In this document: positions 8,881 to 18,322 of the stretch, piece by piece | Layout of the letters: each line of letters opens with the position of its first letter | Numbering within the stretch: position 1 is the stretch's first letter | Assembly (NCBI GenBank): GCA_002798195.1 | Contig: NWQM01000007.1 | Location: 37,077 to 101,076 of the forward strand | DNA length: 64,000 bases | Reading direction: 5' to 3' | Source: Lysobacteraceae bacterium NML03-0222 | GTDB taxonomy: Bacteria > Pseudomonadota > Gammaproteobacteria > Xanthomonadales > Xanthomonadaceae | Notes under the pieces: model-generated | What the model saw: only the letters and a program-made list of their open reading frames with translations | Databases searched by the model: none | Told to the model about the DNA's origin: nothing | Made by a program: the position numbers and the translations under genes

Positions 8881-10263
8881 ATGGCCGTCAGCGTTTTCGA
8901 CATTTACAAAATCGGTATTGGCCCCAGCTCCTCGCATACCGTGGGGCCGATGCGCGCGGCAGCACGCTTTGTGCGCCACCATCTGAACGAAACCGGCAAA
9001 CTGGCCGATGTTGTCCGCATCCGCGCCGAGGTATTTGGCTCGCTGGCGCTGACCGGACGCGGTCACGGCACCGACAAGGCGGTGCTGATGGGCCTGGAAG
9101 GCCATCGCCCCAACCAGATTGACCCGGACATCATCCCGGCGGCGCTGGAGCGCATCCGTGGCGAGAAAAAAATCCGCGTCGATGGCGTGCATGAAATCGC
9201 CTTCAACGAAAAAACCGACCTCATCATGAACAAGCGCCAGAAGCTGCCATTCCACACCAATGGCATGCGCTTCATCGCCTTCGATGCCGAGGGCAAAGAG
9301 GTCGCCAGCCGTGACTATTATTCAGTCGGTGGCGGTTTTGTGGTCAATGCCGACGAGGCCGCCGAAGACCGTATCGTCGCCGATACCACCGAGGTGGCGC
9401 ATCCTTTTTCCAGCGGCGATGAGCTTTTGGCACGCGCGGAGCAAACAGGTCTGTCCATTGCCCGCATCATGATGGAAAACGAGCGCGCCTGGCGCAGTGA
9501 TGAAGCCATCCTCGCCAATCTGCGCGAAATCTGGGCGGCAATGAAAGCCTGCGTGGCACGCGGCATCCGAGAATCCGGCACCCTGCCCGGCGGCCTGCAT
9601 GTGGCGCGCCGCGCCCCGGCGCTATATGCCGAACTGTCCGCGCGCCCGGAAGCCGGGATGCGCGACCCGCTGACCATCCTCGACTGGGTGAACCTGTACG
9701 CGCTGGCGGTCAACGAGGAAAACGCCGCCGGCGGCCGGGTGGTGACCGCGCCCACCAATGGCGCGGCTGGCATCATCCCGGCAGTGCTGCATTACTACGA
9801 CCGCTTCTGTCCCGGCGCCAACGAACAGGGCGTATTCGACTTTTTGCTAACCGCCGCGGCGGTGGGCATTCTCTACAAAGAAAACGCCAGCATTTCCGGC
9901 GCGGAAGTCGGCTGCCAAGGCGAAGTCGGCGTCGCCTGCTCGATGGCCGCCGCCGGGCTGACCGCAGCACTGGGCGGCACGCCCTCGCAAATTGAAAACG
10001 CCGCGGAAATCGGCATGGAGCACAATCTGGGACTGACCTGCGACCCGATTGCCGGGCTGGTGCAAATCCCCTGCATCGAACGCAATGCCATGGGCGCGGT
10101 CAAGGCCATCAATGCCACCCGCATGGCGATGCGCGGTGACGGCAAGCACAAAGTGTCGCTGGACAAGGTCATCAAAACCATGCGCGATACCGGCCGCGAC
10201 ATGCAGGACAAGTACAAGGAAACCAGCCGCGGCGGCCTGGCAGTGAATGTCATCGAGTGCTGA
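8881..10263 (+). CDS. sdaA: L-serine ammonia-lyase (iron-sulfur type)
   Basis: 460 residues, the single-chain bacterial type. Deaminates L-serine to pyruvate and ammonia using a 4Fe-4S cluster. The N-terminal signature SVFDIYKIGIGPSSSHTVGP opens the beta domain; the alpha domain carries cluster cysteines near C345 (GCQGEVG) and C387 (LTCDPIAG), and the TNGAAGIIPAVLHYY motif. A short promoter region precedes it, after the divergent glutaredoxin gene. A 15-bp-stem hairpin follows. Confidence 0.96.
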   Translation: MAVSVFDIYKIGIGPSSSHTVGPMRAAARFVRHHLNETGKLADVVRIRAEVFGSLALTGRGHGTDKAVLMGLEGHRPNQIDPDIIPAALERIRGEKKIRVDGVHEIAFNEKTDLIMNKRQKLPFHTNGMRFIAFDAEGKEVASRDYYSVGGGFVVNADEAAEDRIVADTTEVAHPFSSGDELLARAEQTGLSIARIMMENERAWRSDEAILANLREIWAAMKACVARGIRESGTLPGGLHVARRAPALYAELSARPEAGMRDPLTILDWVNLYALAVNEENAAGGRVVTAPTNGAAGIIPAVLHYYDRFCPGANEQGVFDFLLTAAAVGILYKENASISGAEVGCQGEVGVACSMAAAGLTAALGGTPSQIENAAEIGMEHNLGLTCDPIAGLVQIPCIERNAMGAVKAINATRMAMRGDGKHKVSLDKVIKTMRDTGRDMQDKYKETSRGGLAVNVIEC

Positions 10264-10280
10264 TATGCCACTGCCAATTG

Positions 10281-10314
10281 CGACAAACCTCGTCCTGATG
10301 GACGAGGTTTGTCG
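10281..10314. terminator. Hairpin between sdaA and sodC
   Basis: A perfect 15-bp stem (CGACAAACCTCGTCC and its complement) with a TGAT loop lies 17 bp after the sdaA stop and before the stop of the convergent sodC. No T-tract follows on either strand. It probably acts in both directions. Confidence 0.75.
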
Positions 10315-10336
10315 ATAGCTCAAAGACAGCCTTGAA

Positions 10337-10912
10337 TCAGAGCTTTATCACGCCGCAAGCAATCCGTCCTCCCGCATTGCCGGTTGGCTGACTGGTGTAA
10401 TCATCCGCGCCGGCATGCACAATCACGGCCTTGCCCGCTGCATCGCTTAACGCACCATCGCCCAGACTGACGCCGGGAAAAAACGCATTGACTTCGGCCA
10501 CACCCTGCGCATTGGCCTGCAAATTGTCCTGATCACCCAGGTGATGCTCGCCATGCGCACTGCGACCATGCGCCCGCGCCGTAGGATTGAAGTGACCACC
10601 GGCACTGCTGCCATCCTCCGCACTGCAATCGCCCGTTTCATGAATATGAAAGGCGTGCTCGCCATTTGCACCAAGACCGCTGATTTGACCACTCAGGCGC
10701 ACACCCTCACCTTCACGCACCAAGCGCAAATGACCGCTTACTTGCGACCCTGATTTGGCTTCCAGGCTGATGCTCGCTTCGACAGGCGCCGCCTTGGTTG
10801 TCGATACTTCCAGCGGGGCGGCAGCCTCAGTAGCAGTCATCTGCTGCTGACTGCAGGCTGCCAACAGCAAACCGCAGCTCAGCGGCAGCATATTTTTCAG
10901 TATCTTGCTCAT
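10337..10912 (-). CDS. sodC: Cu/Zn superoxide dismutase, lipoprotein form
   Basis: 191 residues. Signal peptide with lipobox LLAAC (Cys20) predicts membrane anchoring in the periplasm. Dismutates superoxide outside the cytoplasm. Metal ligands visible: HAFHIHETGDC (Cu His pair and disulfide Cys), GGHFNPT, the Zn loop HGRSAHGEHHLGD, and VIVHAG; the C-terminal NAGGRIACGVI supplies the second disulfide Cys and catalytic Arg. A TTG four codons upstream is in frame, but ATG 10912 has a GGAG ribosome site at the right distance and is chosen. Confidence 0.95.
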   Translation of the reverse strand: MSKILKNMLPLSCGLLLAACSQQQMTATEAAAPLEVSTTKAAPVEASISLEAKSGSQVSGHLRLVREGEGVRLSGQISGLGANGEHAFHIHETGDCSAEDGSSAGGHFNPTARAHGRSAHGEHHLGDQDNLQANAQGVAEVNAFFPGVSLGDGALSDAAGKAVIVHAGADDYTSQPTGNAGGRIACGVIKL

Positions 10913-10987
10913 GTTTTTCTCCAATCCGGGCTTGCCACGCTAACGGATTTGCAACCGACTGAAAACCTCCCAACTCCAAGGACTCAC

Positions 10988-11410
10988 ATGTTCCGTCAAG
11001 ATGTTTCTTTGCAGCAACTCAATGCCCTGTCCGAAAAAACCCTGATGCGCCCGCTCGGCATCGTGTTCACCGAAATCGGTACGGATTATTTGTGTGCCAC
11101 CATGCCTGTGGATGCACGCACCCATCAACCCTATGGCCTGCTGCATGGCGGTGCTTCTGCGGCACTGGCCGAAACACTGGGCAGCACGGCCGCCGGCCTG
11201 TGCGTGGACGATGACAAAGCGGTGGTCGGCATTGAAATCAATGCCAATCATCTGCGTGGCGTGCGCGAAGGCGAGGTCAAGGGTATCGCACGCCCACTGC
11301 ATGTGGGACGCAGTACCCAGGTCTGGGAAATCCGTATTGAAAACAGCGCCGGACAATTGGTTTGCATCTCACGCCTGACGGTCGCGGTGATTGCCAAACA
11401 CGGCCACTGA
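10988..11410 (+). CDS. PaaI/MenI-type hotdog thioesterase
   Basis: 140 residues, a single hotdog domain. The helix motif QPYGLLHGGASAALAETLGS contains the catalytic region of the 4HBT/PaaI family; the end VGRSTQVWEIRIENSAGQLVCISRLTVAV is the usual C-terminal strand pair. Family members hydrolyse acyl-CoA thioesters such as 1,4-dihydroxy-2-naphthoyl-CoA or phenylacetyl-CoA intermediates; the substrate here is not determinable. ATG 10988 has an AAGGA ribosome site; a longer in-frame start at 10949 lacks one. Confidence 0.88.
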   Translation: MFRQDVSLQQLNALSEKTLMRPLGIVFTEIGTDYLCATMPVDARTHQPYGLLHGGASAALAETLGSTAAGLCVDDDKAVVGIEINANHLRGVREGEVKGIARPLHVGRSTQVWEIRIENSAGQLVCISRLTVAVIAKHGH

Positions 11411-11423
11411 AACTGCCGCCCGA

Positions 11424-12704
11424 TTATTTCGGATTCTGACTGGCAAGCCGCTTCAACTCGGCCAGCGCCGCTTGGATGGGCGCATCGCCGGGCAATACAT
11501 GGCCGGCGTTTTCTCCGGCCAGCTTGCTTTCCGGCTCGTCCTCGCCTTGCAGGTGACCGGGCAGGCTGGCTTCGCTATAGCGGCTGGGGGCGGTTTCATT
11601 TTCTGGCAGCAAAACGACATCCGGTTCGATGCCCACCCCCTGAATCGAGCGCCCGCTGGGCGTGTAGTAGCGGGCGGTGGTCAGTTTGACCGCATCGCCA
11701 TTGGGCAGCGGCAAGAAGCTCTGTACCGAGCCTTTGCCAAAGCTGCGGCTGCCGATGATGCGGGCGCGGTGGTTATCGCGCAGGGCAGCGGCCAGGACTT
11801 CGGAGGCGCTGGCAGATCCGGCATCGAGCAATACCATGACCGGGGCGCCTGCCAGCAAATCACCGGGCTTGGCATGGTTGCGAATCTCGCTATTGGGCGC
11901 GCGGCCACGGGTGCTGACAATCAGACCCTCATCCAGCAAGTCATCGGCAATTTTCACCGCAGGCCCGAGCAGGCCGCCGGGATTGCCGCGCAGGTCAATC
12001 AACAGCCCCTTGAGCGGCACGCCCGCCTGCGTCTGCAATGTTTGCAGCGCTTTGCCAAAATCCTCGCCAGTCCCGGTTTGAAAGCGGCTGATGCGGATAT
12101 AGCCAAAGCCCGGCTCCAGCATGCGACTGCGCACGCTTTGCAGCCGGATGCGCTCGCGCTTTAGGCTGACCTCGAAGAGCGCGCGCCCCTCGCGCTGCAC
12201 CGTGACCTTTACTTCACTGCCGGCCACACCGCGCAGCGGCGTGCTGCCTGTGGCGTCACTGATGGCCTGACCGTCGATGGCAGTGATGATGTCGCCCGAG
12301 CGCAGCCCGGCGCGTTCGGCAGGCCCGCCCTCCAGTGGGGCGATGATTTTCAGTACCGGGCCTGGCTGTTGTTGCAGTTCAACACCTACGCCCTCATAAG
12401 CCCCGGCGGTGTCTTCATTGAAATCCTTGGCCGCCTCGGCATCGAAATACACGCTGTGCGGGTCAAGGTCGAGCAGCAGGCCGCGCAATGCCGAGTGCAT
12501 CAGCTGCTTGTCTGCCACCGGCTCGACATAGGCTTCGCGGATGGCGTTGTAGATGCTGACGAAATAGCGGATTTCATCCAGCGGCACATGGCGGCTGCGG
12601 CGCTCATCCATTGCCGCTGCCGGGCCTGGCGCCGCGTTTTGCTGTGCCATTGCGGGCAGCGCAAAAGCCAGTGAGGCGGCAAGAATCAGCGGACGAAGGC
12701 GCAT
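11424..12704 (-). CDS. ctpA: Carboxy-terminal processing protease (S41 family)
   Basis: 426 residues. Signal peptide (1-20, ending AMA), PDZ domain (about 105-180), and S41 protease core with catalytic Ser299 (GSASASEV) and Lys324 (FGKGSVQ), the standard Ser-Lys dyad. Periplasmic enzyme that trims C-termini, often of cell-wall hydrolases or their regulators. It lies downstream of envC and gpmI on the same strand, a grouping widespread in gammaproteobacteria, which supports a link to peptidoglycan hydrolase control. Confidence 0.94.
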   Translation of the reverse strand: MRLRPLILAASLAFALPAMAQQNAAPGPAAAMDERRSRHVPLDEIRYFVSIYNAIREAYVEPVADKQLMHSALRGLLLDLDPHSVYFDAEAAKDFNEDTAGAYEGVGVELQQQPGPVLKIIAPLEGGPAERAGLRSGDIITAIDGQAISDATGSTPLRGVAGSEVKVTVQREGRALFEVSLKRERIRLQSVRSRMLEPGFGYIRISRFQTGTGEDFGKALQTLQTQAGVPLKGLLIDLRGNPGGLLGPAVKIADDLLDEGLIVSTRGRAPNSEIRNHAKPGDLLAGAPVMVLLDAGSASASEVLAAALRDNHRARIIGSRSFGKGSVQSFLPLPNGDAVKLTTARYYTPSGRSIQGVGIEPDVVLLPENETAPSRYSEASLPGHLQGEDEPESKLAGENAGHVLPGDAPIQAALAELKRLASQNPK

Positions 12705-12750
12705 CGGACAGAGCTCTGATGAAGAATGGCAGGATTATGCGTCAGGCAGG

Positions 12751-14031
12751 TCAACGCCGCAGCCAGACATTGGGATTGACCGGGCGACCGGCGCGGCGCA
12801 GCTCGAAGTACAGCGCAGGCCGCCCCTGCCCGCCGGAATTGCCCACGCTAGCGATGGTATCGCCACGCCTGACACGGCTGCCGGCCTCCTTCATCAGCGC
12901 ATCGTTATGGGCATACAGACTCATATAGCCATTGCCGTGGTCGATGATGCACAGCAGGCCATAGCCGCTCATCCATTCGGCAAACACCACCTGACCATCG
13001 GCAACGGCGCGCACGGCACTGCCTGCGGCGGCGGCAATCAGCAGCCCCGAGCTGCGCGCGCCATCGGGCATGGTGCCGCCAAAACCTGCCAGCAACTGGC
13101 CATTGAGCGGCCAACCAGCACCGCCCACGGTCGCTGGAGTCGCAGTGGCCGGGCGCGGTGCCGGACGGCTGGCCGTTGCGCCTGGCCGCGGGCGCGTGGT
13201 GTGGTTTTCATTGCGACCACGGGCGGCGCTCTGTTGCGCACGACGCTCGGCAGCCGCCTGCTCACGGCGCGCGCGCGCAGCGGCCTCGCGGCGCTCACGC
13301 TCGGCGCGTGCGGCGGTGGCACGCAGCTGGGCAAGGAGCTGCTCCAATGCGGCGGCATCTTGTCCCAGCGCCTGCTCGCGGCTGCGCTTGTCCTGATACT
13401 GGCTGTCAATCTTGCCCAGCAGTTCGGCGCGCTCGCTGCGCTGCTTTTCCACCTCGGCAAGTTCGGCCTGCTGTTTCTGGCGTGCCTCGGCCAGTCTTGC
13501 TTGCTTGTCGGCGATGACCTGTTGCAGTGTCCTGGCTTCATCCAGCTGCTCGGAAACCGCCCGAATCTGCGCAGCGCGCTGGCGCTGCAAAGCGCCGTAA
13601 TAGGCGAGGTCACGCTGGCCTTGTTGAATCTGGTCTTGCGAGAGCATCACCTTCAAGGCCGATTCCGGACCCGTGAGATAGGCCGCACGCACCCAGCGCG
13701 CCAGCTGTTGCCGCTGATTGGCAAGCCGGGCTTCAAGATGGGCATTGCGCGCCTCCAGCTCGGCCAGTTGTGCCTGGTCGCGGCTGATGGCCTCACGGGT
13801 CTGGGCAAGAGCGCGTGCGGAGCGGGCAATGGACTCATCCGCTGCACGCAAGGCGCGCGCAGCCTCTCCACGCTCGCCTTCAAGGCGACGGCGTTCCTGG
13901 CCGATTTGTTGCAACTCGCCACGCAACTGCTGCAGTTTGCGCTCGGTCTGGCGCAGGTCTTGCGCCAGCGCCATGCCCACGACGCAGGCCATCAGCGCAG
14001 TGATGCCAAGGCGGGCGAGTGTGGGCTTCAT
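12751..14031 (-). CDS. envC: EnvC-like murein hydrolase activator (degenerate LytM)
   Basis: 426 residues: signal peptide, long coiled coil rich in Arg/Gln/Glu/Ala (about 25-260), low-complexity linker rich in Ala/Arg/Pro, and a C-terminal M23/LytM domain. The domain keeps the fold (VRAVADGQVVFAEWMSGYG, DHGNGYMSLYAHN) but lacks zinc ligands: the first H-x-G-x-D position reads SSGLLIA and the HxH motif reads LYFEL. It should therefore be a non-catalytic activator of periplasmic amidases at the division site, like EnvC. Its start overlaps the gpmI stop by four bases. Confidence 0.9.
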   Translation of the reverse strand: MKPTLARLGITALMACVVGMALAQDLRQTERKLQQLRGELQQIGQERRRLEGERGEAARALRAADESIARSARALAQTREAISRDQAQLAELEARNAHLEARLANQRQQLARWVRAAYLTGPESALKVMLSQDQIQQGQRDLAYYGALQRQRAAQIRAVSEQLDEARTLQQVIADKQARLAEARQKQQAELAEVEKQRSERAELLGKIDSQYQDKRSREQALGQDAAALEQLLAQLRATAARAERERREAAARARREQAAAERRAQQSAARGRNENHTTRPRPGATASRPAPRPATATPATVGGAGWPLNGQLLAGFGGTMPDGARSSGLLIAAAAGSAVRAVADGQVVFAEWMSGYGLLCIIDHGNGYMSLYAHNDALMKEAGSRVRRGDTIASVGNSGGQGRPALYFELRRAGRPVNPNVWLRR

Positions 14032-15563
14032 GCGCTAAGCAGGCTCTGGCCGGTCATTTCGGCAGGTTTTTCGATGCCAAGCAAATCCAGCAAGGTCGGG
14101 GCGACATCGCGCAGCGCGCCGCCACGGCGCAAGCTGGTCTGGCGCGTGCCGACATAAATCAGTGGCACCGGCCCCACGGTATGCGCGGTATGCGGCTGGC
14201 CGGTTTGTGCATCGCGCATCATTTCCAGATTGCCGTGGTCGGCGGTAATCAGCAGTGCGCCGCCCATTTTTTCCACCGCAGCCACCACCGCGCCAATGGC
14301 GCTATCCACCGCTTCGGCGGCCTTGATGGCAGCGGCCATCACCCCGGTATGCCCGACCATGTCCGGGTTGGCGATATTGCAGATCACCAAATCGTACTGG
14401 CCGCTTTCAATGGCGGCAGTGAGTTTTGCGGTCAGCTCCGGGCAGCTCATTTCCGGTTGCAGGTCATAGGTCGCCACTTGCGGGCTGGGGATGAGGATGC
14501 GGTCTTCACCTGCATACAGCGCCTCGCGCCCGCCGCTGAAAAAGAAGGTCACGTGCGCGTACTTTTCGGTTTCGGCAATACGCAGCTGTGTCTTGCCCTG
14601 CGCCTGCATGACCTCGCCCAGGGTATTGGTGAGATTTTCCGGCGGAAAGGCCAGGCTCGCCGGCAGGCTGGCATCGTATTCGGTCAGGCAGACGAATGCG
14701 GCCAGTTGCGGGCGGCGGGCGGCAAAGCCATCAAAATCCGGTTGCACAAAGGCTGCGGCCAATTGGCGGGCACGGTCGGCGCGGAAGTTGATGAACACCG
14801 CCGTATCGCCATCGGCAAACTTGGCACCGCTGCCAATCACTGTGGGCTGCACGAATTCATCGTTTTCATCGCGAGCATAGGCCGCTTCCAGCGCGGCAAT
14901 GGCAGAGTCGGCGTGCAGGCTGGCATTGGCTTCCACCATCGCATCCCAGGCGCGCTGCACCCTGTCCCAGCGCTTGTCGCGGTCCATCGCGTAATAGCGG
15001 CCACTGACACTGGCAATGCGCGCATTGCCAAGCTGTGCGCAAAGCGCCTGCAACGCTTCCAGGCTGGCTCTGGCCGAACGCGGTGGCATGTCGCGGCCAT
15101 CCAAAAAGGCATGCACGGCCACCTGCGGCACCTGCATCTGCTGCGCCAGTTTCAGCATCGCAAACAGGTGTGATTCGTGGCTGTGGACGCCGCCGGGCGA
15201 GAGTAGCCCCATCACATGCAGGGTGCCGCCATTGGCGCTGGCCTTCTCGCAGGCCGCGCGCAGTGCCGGGTTCTGGAAGAAACTGCCGTCTTCGATGGCC
15301 GCATCGATGCGGGTCAGGTCTTGATAGACGATGCGCCCGGCGCCCAGGTTCATATGCCCGACTTCGGAATTGCCCATCTGCCCGTCCGGCAGCCCGACAT
15401 GGCGACCTTCGGTATGAATCAGCGTATGCGGGCGCTCTGCCCAGAGTTTGTCCCAATTGGGGATGTTCGCTGCGGCCAGCGCGTTGTCAATCGGGTCTTC
15501 ACGATAACCCCAGCCATCCAGAATCAACAGGACGACGGGCTTGGGATGCGGGTTGCTGGACAT
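14028..15563 (-). CDS. gpmI: 2,3-bisphosphoglycerate-independent phosphoglycerate mutase
   Basis: 511 residues. Interconverts 3- and 2-phosphoglycerate with two metal ions. Conserved segments: VVLLILDGWGYRED (metal Asp), GNSEVGHMNLGAGR with the phosphorylated Ser66, HAFLDGRDMPPRSA, and the C-terminal metal motifs TADHGNLEMM and GQPHTAHT. A TTG start ten codons upstream is possible; ATG 15563 fits the family N-terminus. First gene of the gpmI-envC-ctpA run. Confidence 0.96.
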   Translation of the reverse strand: MSSNPHPKPVVLLILDGWGYREDPIDNALAAANIPNWDKLWAERPHTLIHTEGRHVGLPDGQMGNSEVGHMNLGAGRIVYQDLTRIDAAIEDGSFFQNPALRAACEKASANGGTLHVMGLLSPGGVHSHESHLFAMLKLAQQMQVPQVAVHAFLDGRDMPPRSARASLEALQALCAQLGNARIASVSGRYYAMDRDKRWDRVQRAWDAMVEANASLHADSAIAALEAAYARDENDEFVQPTVIGSGAKFADGDTAVFINFRADRARQLAAAFVQPDFDGFAARRPQLAAFVCLTEYDASLPASLAFPPENLTNTLGEVMQAQGKTQLRIAETEKYAHVTFFFSGGREALYAGEDRILIPSPQVATYDLQPEMSCPELTAKLTAAIESGQYDLVICNIANPDMVGHTGVMAAAIKAAEAVDSAIGAVVAAVEKMGGALLITADHGNLEMMRDAQTGQPHTAHTVGPVPLIYVGTRQTSLRRGGALRDVAPTLLDLLGIEKPAEMTGQSLLSA

Positions 15564-15640
15564 GGTGAGCAATGACTTTTGGCAGATGCCCAAAACCGGG
15601 CGATGTGGAATTGTAGTCTCCCCTTGCCAGGAGACGCCTT

Positions 15641-16489
15641 ATGAACAAGACATTGCCTTTACTGCTGGTTCTGGCACTCGCCCCTGCGGCCAGTTTGGCG
15701 CAGCAGAATTACAGCGAGGTAAGCAAGCCCATCCGTATCGCAGCGGGTAGCCAGACGGGTCATCTGCAATCGGTCAGCGGCCGCATTGAAATTGCCGAAG
15801 GCGCGCGCGTGCGTAACGTGGAATCGGTCAGCGGCCGTTTGCAATTGGCGCGCCATGTTGAAGCGCAGGATGTGGAAACCGTCAGTGGCTCCATTGAAGT
15901 GGCCGAAAATGCGCGCGTGGGCAAGCTGGAGTCGGTGAGCGGCGACATCATGCTTGCCGCCCATGTGCGCGCCGGAGATGTGGAAACGGTCAGCGGCAGC
16001 ATCAGTGCCGGCACCGCCAGCCAACTGGGCAAACTGGAAACGGTCAGTGGCGCAGTGCGATTGCAGGGCGACAACCGCAGCGGAAAAGTGGAAAGCGTCA
16101 GCGGCGGCATTTTCATTGGAAGCGGCAGCCAGGTCGCAGGCGACGTGGAAACTGCCAGCGGCAGCATTGGCCTGGTGCGCAGCACGGTAGAGGGTGACGT
16201 CATCACCTATGCGGGCGATGTCACCGTGGGTATCGGCACCCATGTCAAAGGCGGGCTAATGGTGAAAAAGCCGGAAGCGGTCATTTCAGTCGGCAGCCTT
16301 CGCCTTGACCTTGGCAAGCAATTGCGTGCCCGTACCCCGCGCATCGTCATCGGCCCCAATGCGGTGGTGGAAGGTGTGCTGCGCTTTGAGCACGAAGTCA
16401 AACTGTATGTGCATGAAACCGCACGCACCGGCAGCATTCATGGTGCCACCGCCGTGCGCTTCAACACCCCAACCCCACCACGCGATTAA
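15641..16489 (+). CDS. Exported protein with eight 18-residue repeats (beta-solenoid, bactofilin/DUF4097-like)
   Basis: 282 residues. Signal peptide MNKTLPLLLVLALAPAASLA, then eight near-perfect 18-residue units (about residues 45-190) each beginning S/T-V-S-G and ending V/L-E, for example SVSGRIEIAEGARVRNVE and TVSGSIEVAENARVGKLE. One unit has an extra residue. A more irregular C-terminal region follows. The pattern implies a right-handed beta-helix or adhesin-like surface. Resembles DUF4097 or bactofilin-type polymer proteins only in style; no function can be assigned. A good AGGAG ribosome site precedes ATG 15641. Confidence 0.75.
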   Translation: MNKTLPLLLVLALAPAASLAQQNYSEVSKPIRIAAGSQTGHLQSVSGRIEIAEGARVRNVESVSGRLQLARHVEAQDVETVSGSIEVAENARVGKLESVSGDIMLAAHVRAGDVETVSGSISAGTASQLGKLETVSGAVRLQGDNRSGKVESVSGGIFIGSGSQVAGDVETASGSIGLVRSTVEGDVITYAGDVTVGIGTHVKGGLMVKKPEAVISVGSLRLDLGKQLRARTPRIVIGPNAVVEGVLRFEHEVKLYVHETARTGSIHGATAVRFNTPTPPRD

Positions 16490-16551
16490 CGGCAACGCAG
16501 CCGTTGCAGCGGGCTATCATCGGTACTCCATAGCCACTCCTTGGAGTACCG

Positions 16552-18249
16552 ATGCGACACACTCTGCTTTTTCCGGCGCTGGCCTCGGCGCTGTGGCTGG
16601 CAGCCTGCCAGAACGCCGCCGATGGCAGCCATACCGCCGAACACGCTGCGCCACCGGCCACGCCTGCCGCCCAGCATGCCTTCAGCGCCGATATCAATCT
16701 GGCTGATTACACCGAGCTTCTGAAAACACTCGCTTCCGACCAGATGGAAGGCCGTGCGCCCGGCACCGTGGGCGAGGAGCGCAGCATCGAATACATCCGC
16801 CAGCAGTTTGAAGCGGCGGGTCTGAAGCCCGGCAATAATGGCGACTGGTTCCAGACCGTGGCCATGACCGTCACCGAGGCTTCGCCCGATACCACCATGC
16901 AGGTGGAGGTGGGCGGCAAGCACCACACCTTCAAATTTGGCGATGACATGGTGGTCGGCACCCGCACCGGCGAAGCACAGGTCAAGCTCGATGCCAGCCA
17001 GCTGGTGTTTGTCGGCTATGGCGTGGATGCGCCCGAGCACAACTGGAATGACTACGCCGGGGTCGATGTCAAAGGCAAAACCGTGGTGATGTTCGTCAAC
17101 GACCCGGGCTTCCACGCCGGTGACGAGCGCCTGTTTGAAGGCAAGCGCATGACCTATTACGGCCGCTGGACCTACAAATTTGAAGAAGCCGCGCGCAAGG
17201 GCGCCAGCGGCGCACTGGTGATTCACGACGATGCCGGCGCGGCCTATGGTTGGGGCGTGGTGAAGAACTCCTGGTCGGGCGAGCAATTTGACCTGCCTGC
17301 CCAGACCGACCCGGAACCGCGCCTACCCATCCAGGGCTGGCTGACCGGTGAAACTGCTGCCAAACTGTTTGCCGATGCCGGGCTTGACCTTGAAACAATG
17401 CGTCAAGCCGCAGGCAAGCGCGGCTTCAAGGCCGTACCGCTGGATGCCAGGATGAGCGTGGAGCTGAGCAGCAAAATCAGCGAAAAATCCTCGCGCAATG
17501 TCATCGGCATGTTGCCCGGCACGGAAACCCCGGATGAGGCCATCGTCTATATGGCGCACTGGGATCACCTCGGCAAGCATGAGGGCGAAGGCGACCAGAC
17601 CTATAACGGCGCGGTGGACAATGCCACCGGCGTTGCCGGCATCATCGAAATCGCCGGGCAGTTTGCCGCCAACCCGCCCAAGCGCTCAGTGCTGTTCCTG
17701 GCCGTGACCCTGGAAGAATCCGGCCTGCTGGGCTCCAAGCACTATGTGAGCAGCGCGCCTGTGGTGCCGATGGACAAGACCGTGGCCGTCATCAATATGG
17801 ATGCCATGCCGGTGGGCGGACGCGCCAAGAACATGACCGTCATCGGCATGGGCAATTCCGAACTGGAAGACCTGCTGGCCGAAGCACTGAAGCCGCAGGA
17901 TCGCATCATCACCCCCGAAGCCACGCCCGAGGACGGCTTTTATTTCCGCTCCGACCATTTCAACTTTGCCAAGGCCGGTGTGCCGGCGCTGTATGCCAAG
18001 GGAGGCGATGACCTGCGCGAAGGCGGCACGGAAGCCGGACAGGCGGTGATGGCCGACTACCGCAAGCACCGCTACCACAAGCCCAGCGATGAGTTCGACC
18101 CAAGCTGGAAACTCGACGGCCTGGTCGAAGACCTGCAAGCCCTGTACCAAGTCGGCAATCGGGTCGCCAATGACGGCAGCTGGCCGAACTGGTACAAGAC
18201 CAGCGCCTTCCGCGCTGCGCGCGATACGATGATGGCCGAGAAGAAGTAA
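16552..18249 (+). CDS. M28-family zinc aminopeptidase, lipoprotein
   Basis: 565 residues. Signal peptide with lipobox LAAC near residue 19. A protease-associated insert occupies about 150-290, then the M28 catalytic core: MAHWDHLG (about 334-341), NGAVDNATGVAG, the catalytic LEESGLLGSKHY, INMDAMP, and the last histidine in RSDHFNFAKAG. Such enzymes remove N-terminal residues from peptides in the periplasm and are often large and lipid-anchored in this group of bacteria. Preceded by a GGAG site. Confidence 0.92.
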   Translation: MRHTLLFPALASALWLAACQNAADGSHTAEHAAPPATPAAQHAFSADINLADYTELLKTLASDQMEGRAPGTVGEERSIEYIRQQFEAAGLKPGNNGDWFQTVAMTVTEASPDTTMQVEVGGKHHTFKFGDDMVVGTRTGEAQVKLDASQLVFVGYGVDAPEHNWNDYAGVDVKGKTVVMFVNDPGFHAGDERLFEGKRMTYYGRWTYKFEEAARKGASGALVIHDDAGAAYGWGVVKNSWSGEQFDLPAQTDPEPRLPIQGWLTGETAAKLFADAGLDLETMRQAAGKRGFKAVPLDARMSVELSSKISEKSSRNVIGMLPGTETPDEAIVYMAHWDHLGKHEGEGDQTYNGAVDNATGVAGIIEIAGQFAANPPKRSVLFLAVTLEESGLLGSKHYVSSAPVVPMDKTVAVINMDAMPVGGRAKNMTVIGMGNSELEDLLAEALKPQDRIITPEATPEDGFYFRSDHFNFAKAGVPALYAKGGDDLREGGTEAGQAVMADYRKHRYHKPSDEFDPSWKLDGLVEDLQALYQVGNRVANDGSWPNWYKTSAFRAARDTMMAEKK

Positions 18250-18272
18250 TCACACGCTTTCATCCAGGTGCA

Positions 18273-18306
18273 GCAAGAACGGCTCCCCAAAGGGAGCCGT
18301 TCTTGC
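18273..18306. terminator. Hairpin between M28 peptidase and convergent kinase
   Basis: Perfect 15-bp stem (GCAAGAACGGCTCCC and complement) with a CAAA loop, 23 bp after the peptidase stop and before the stop of the minus-strand kinase gene. Only a weak T-rich stretch follows on the plus strand (TTTC). Confidence 0.8.
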
Positions 18307-18322
18307 TTTCTGCGAAAGCGCA

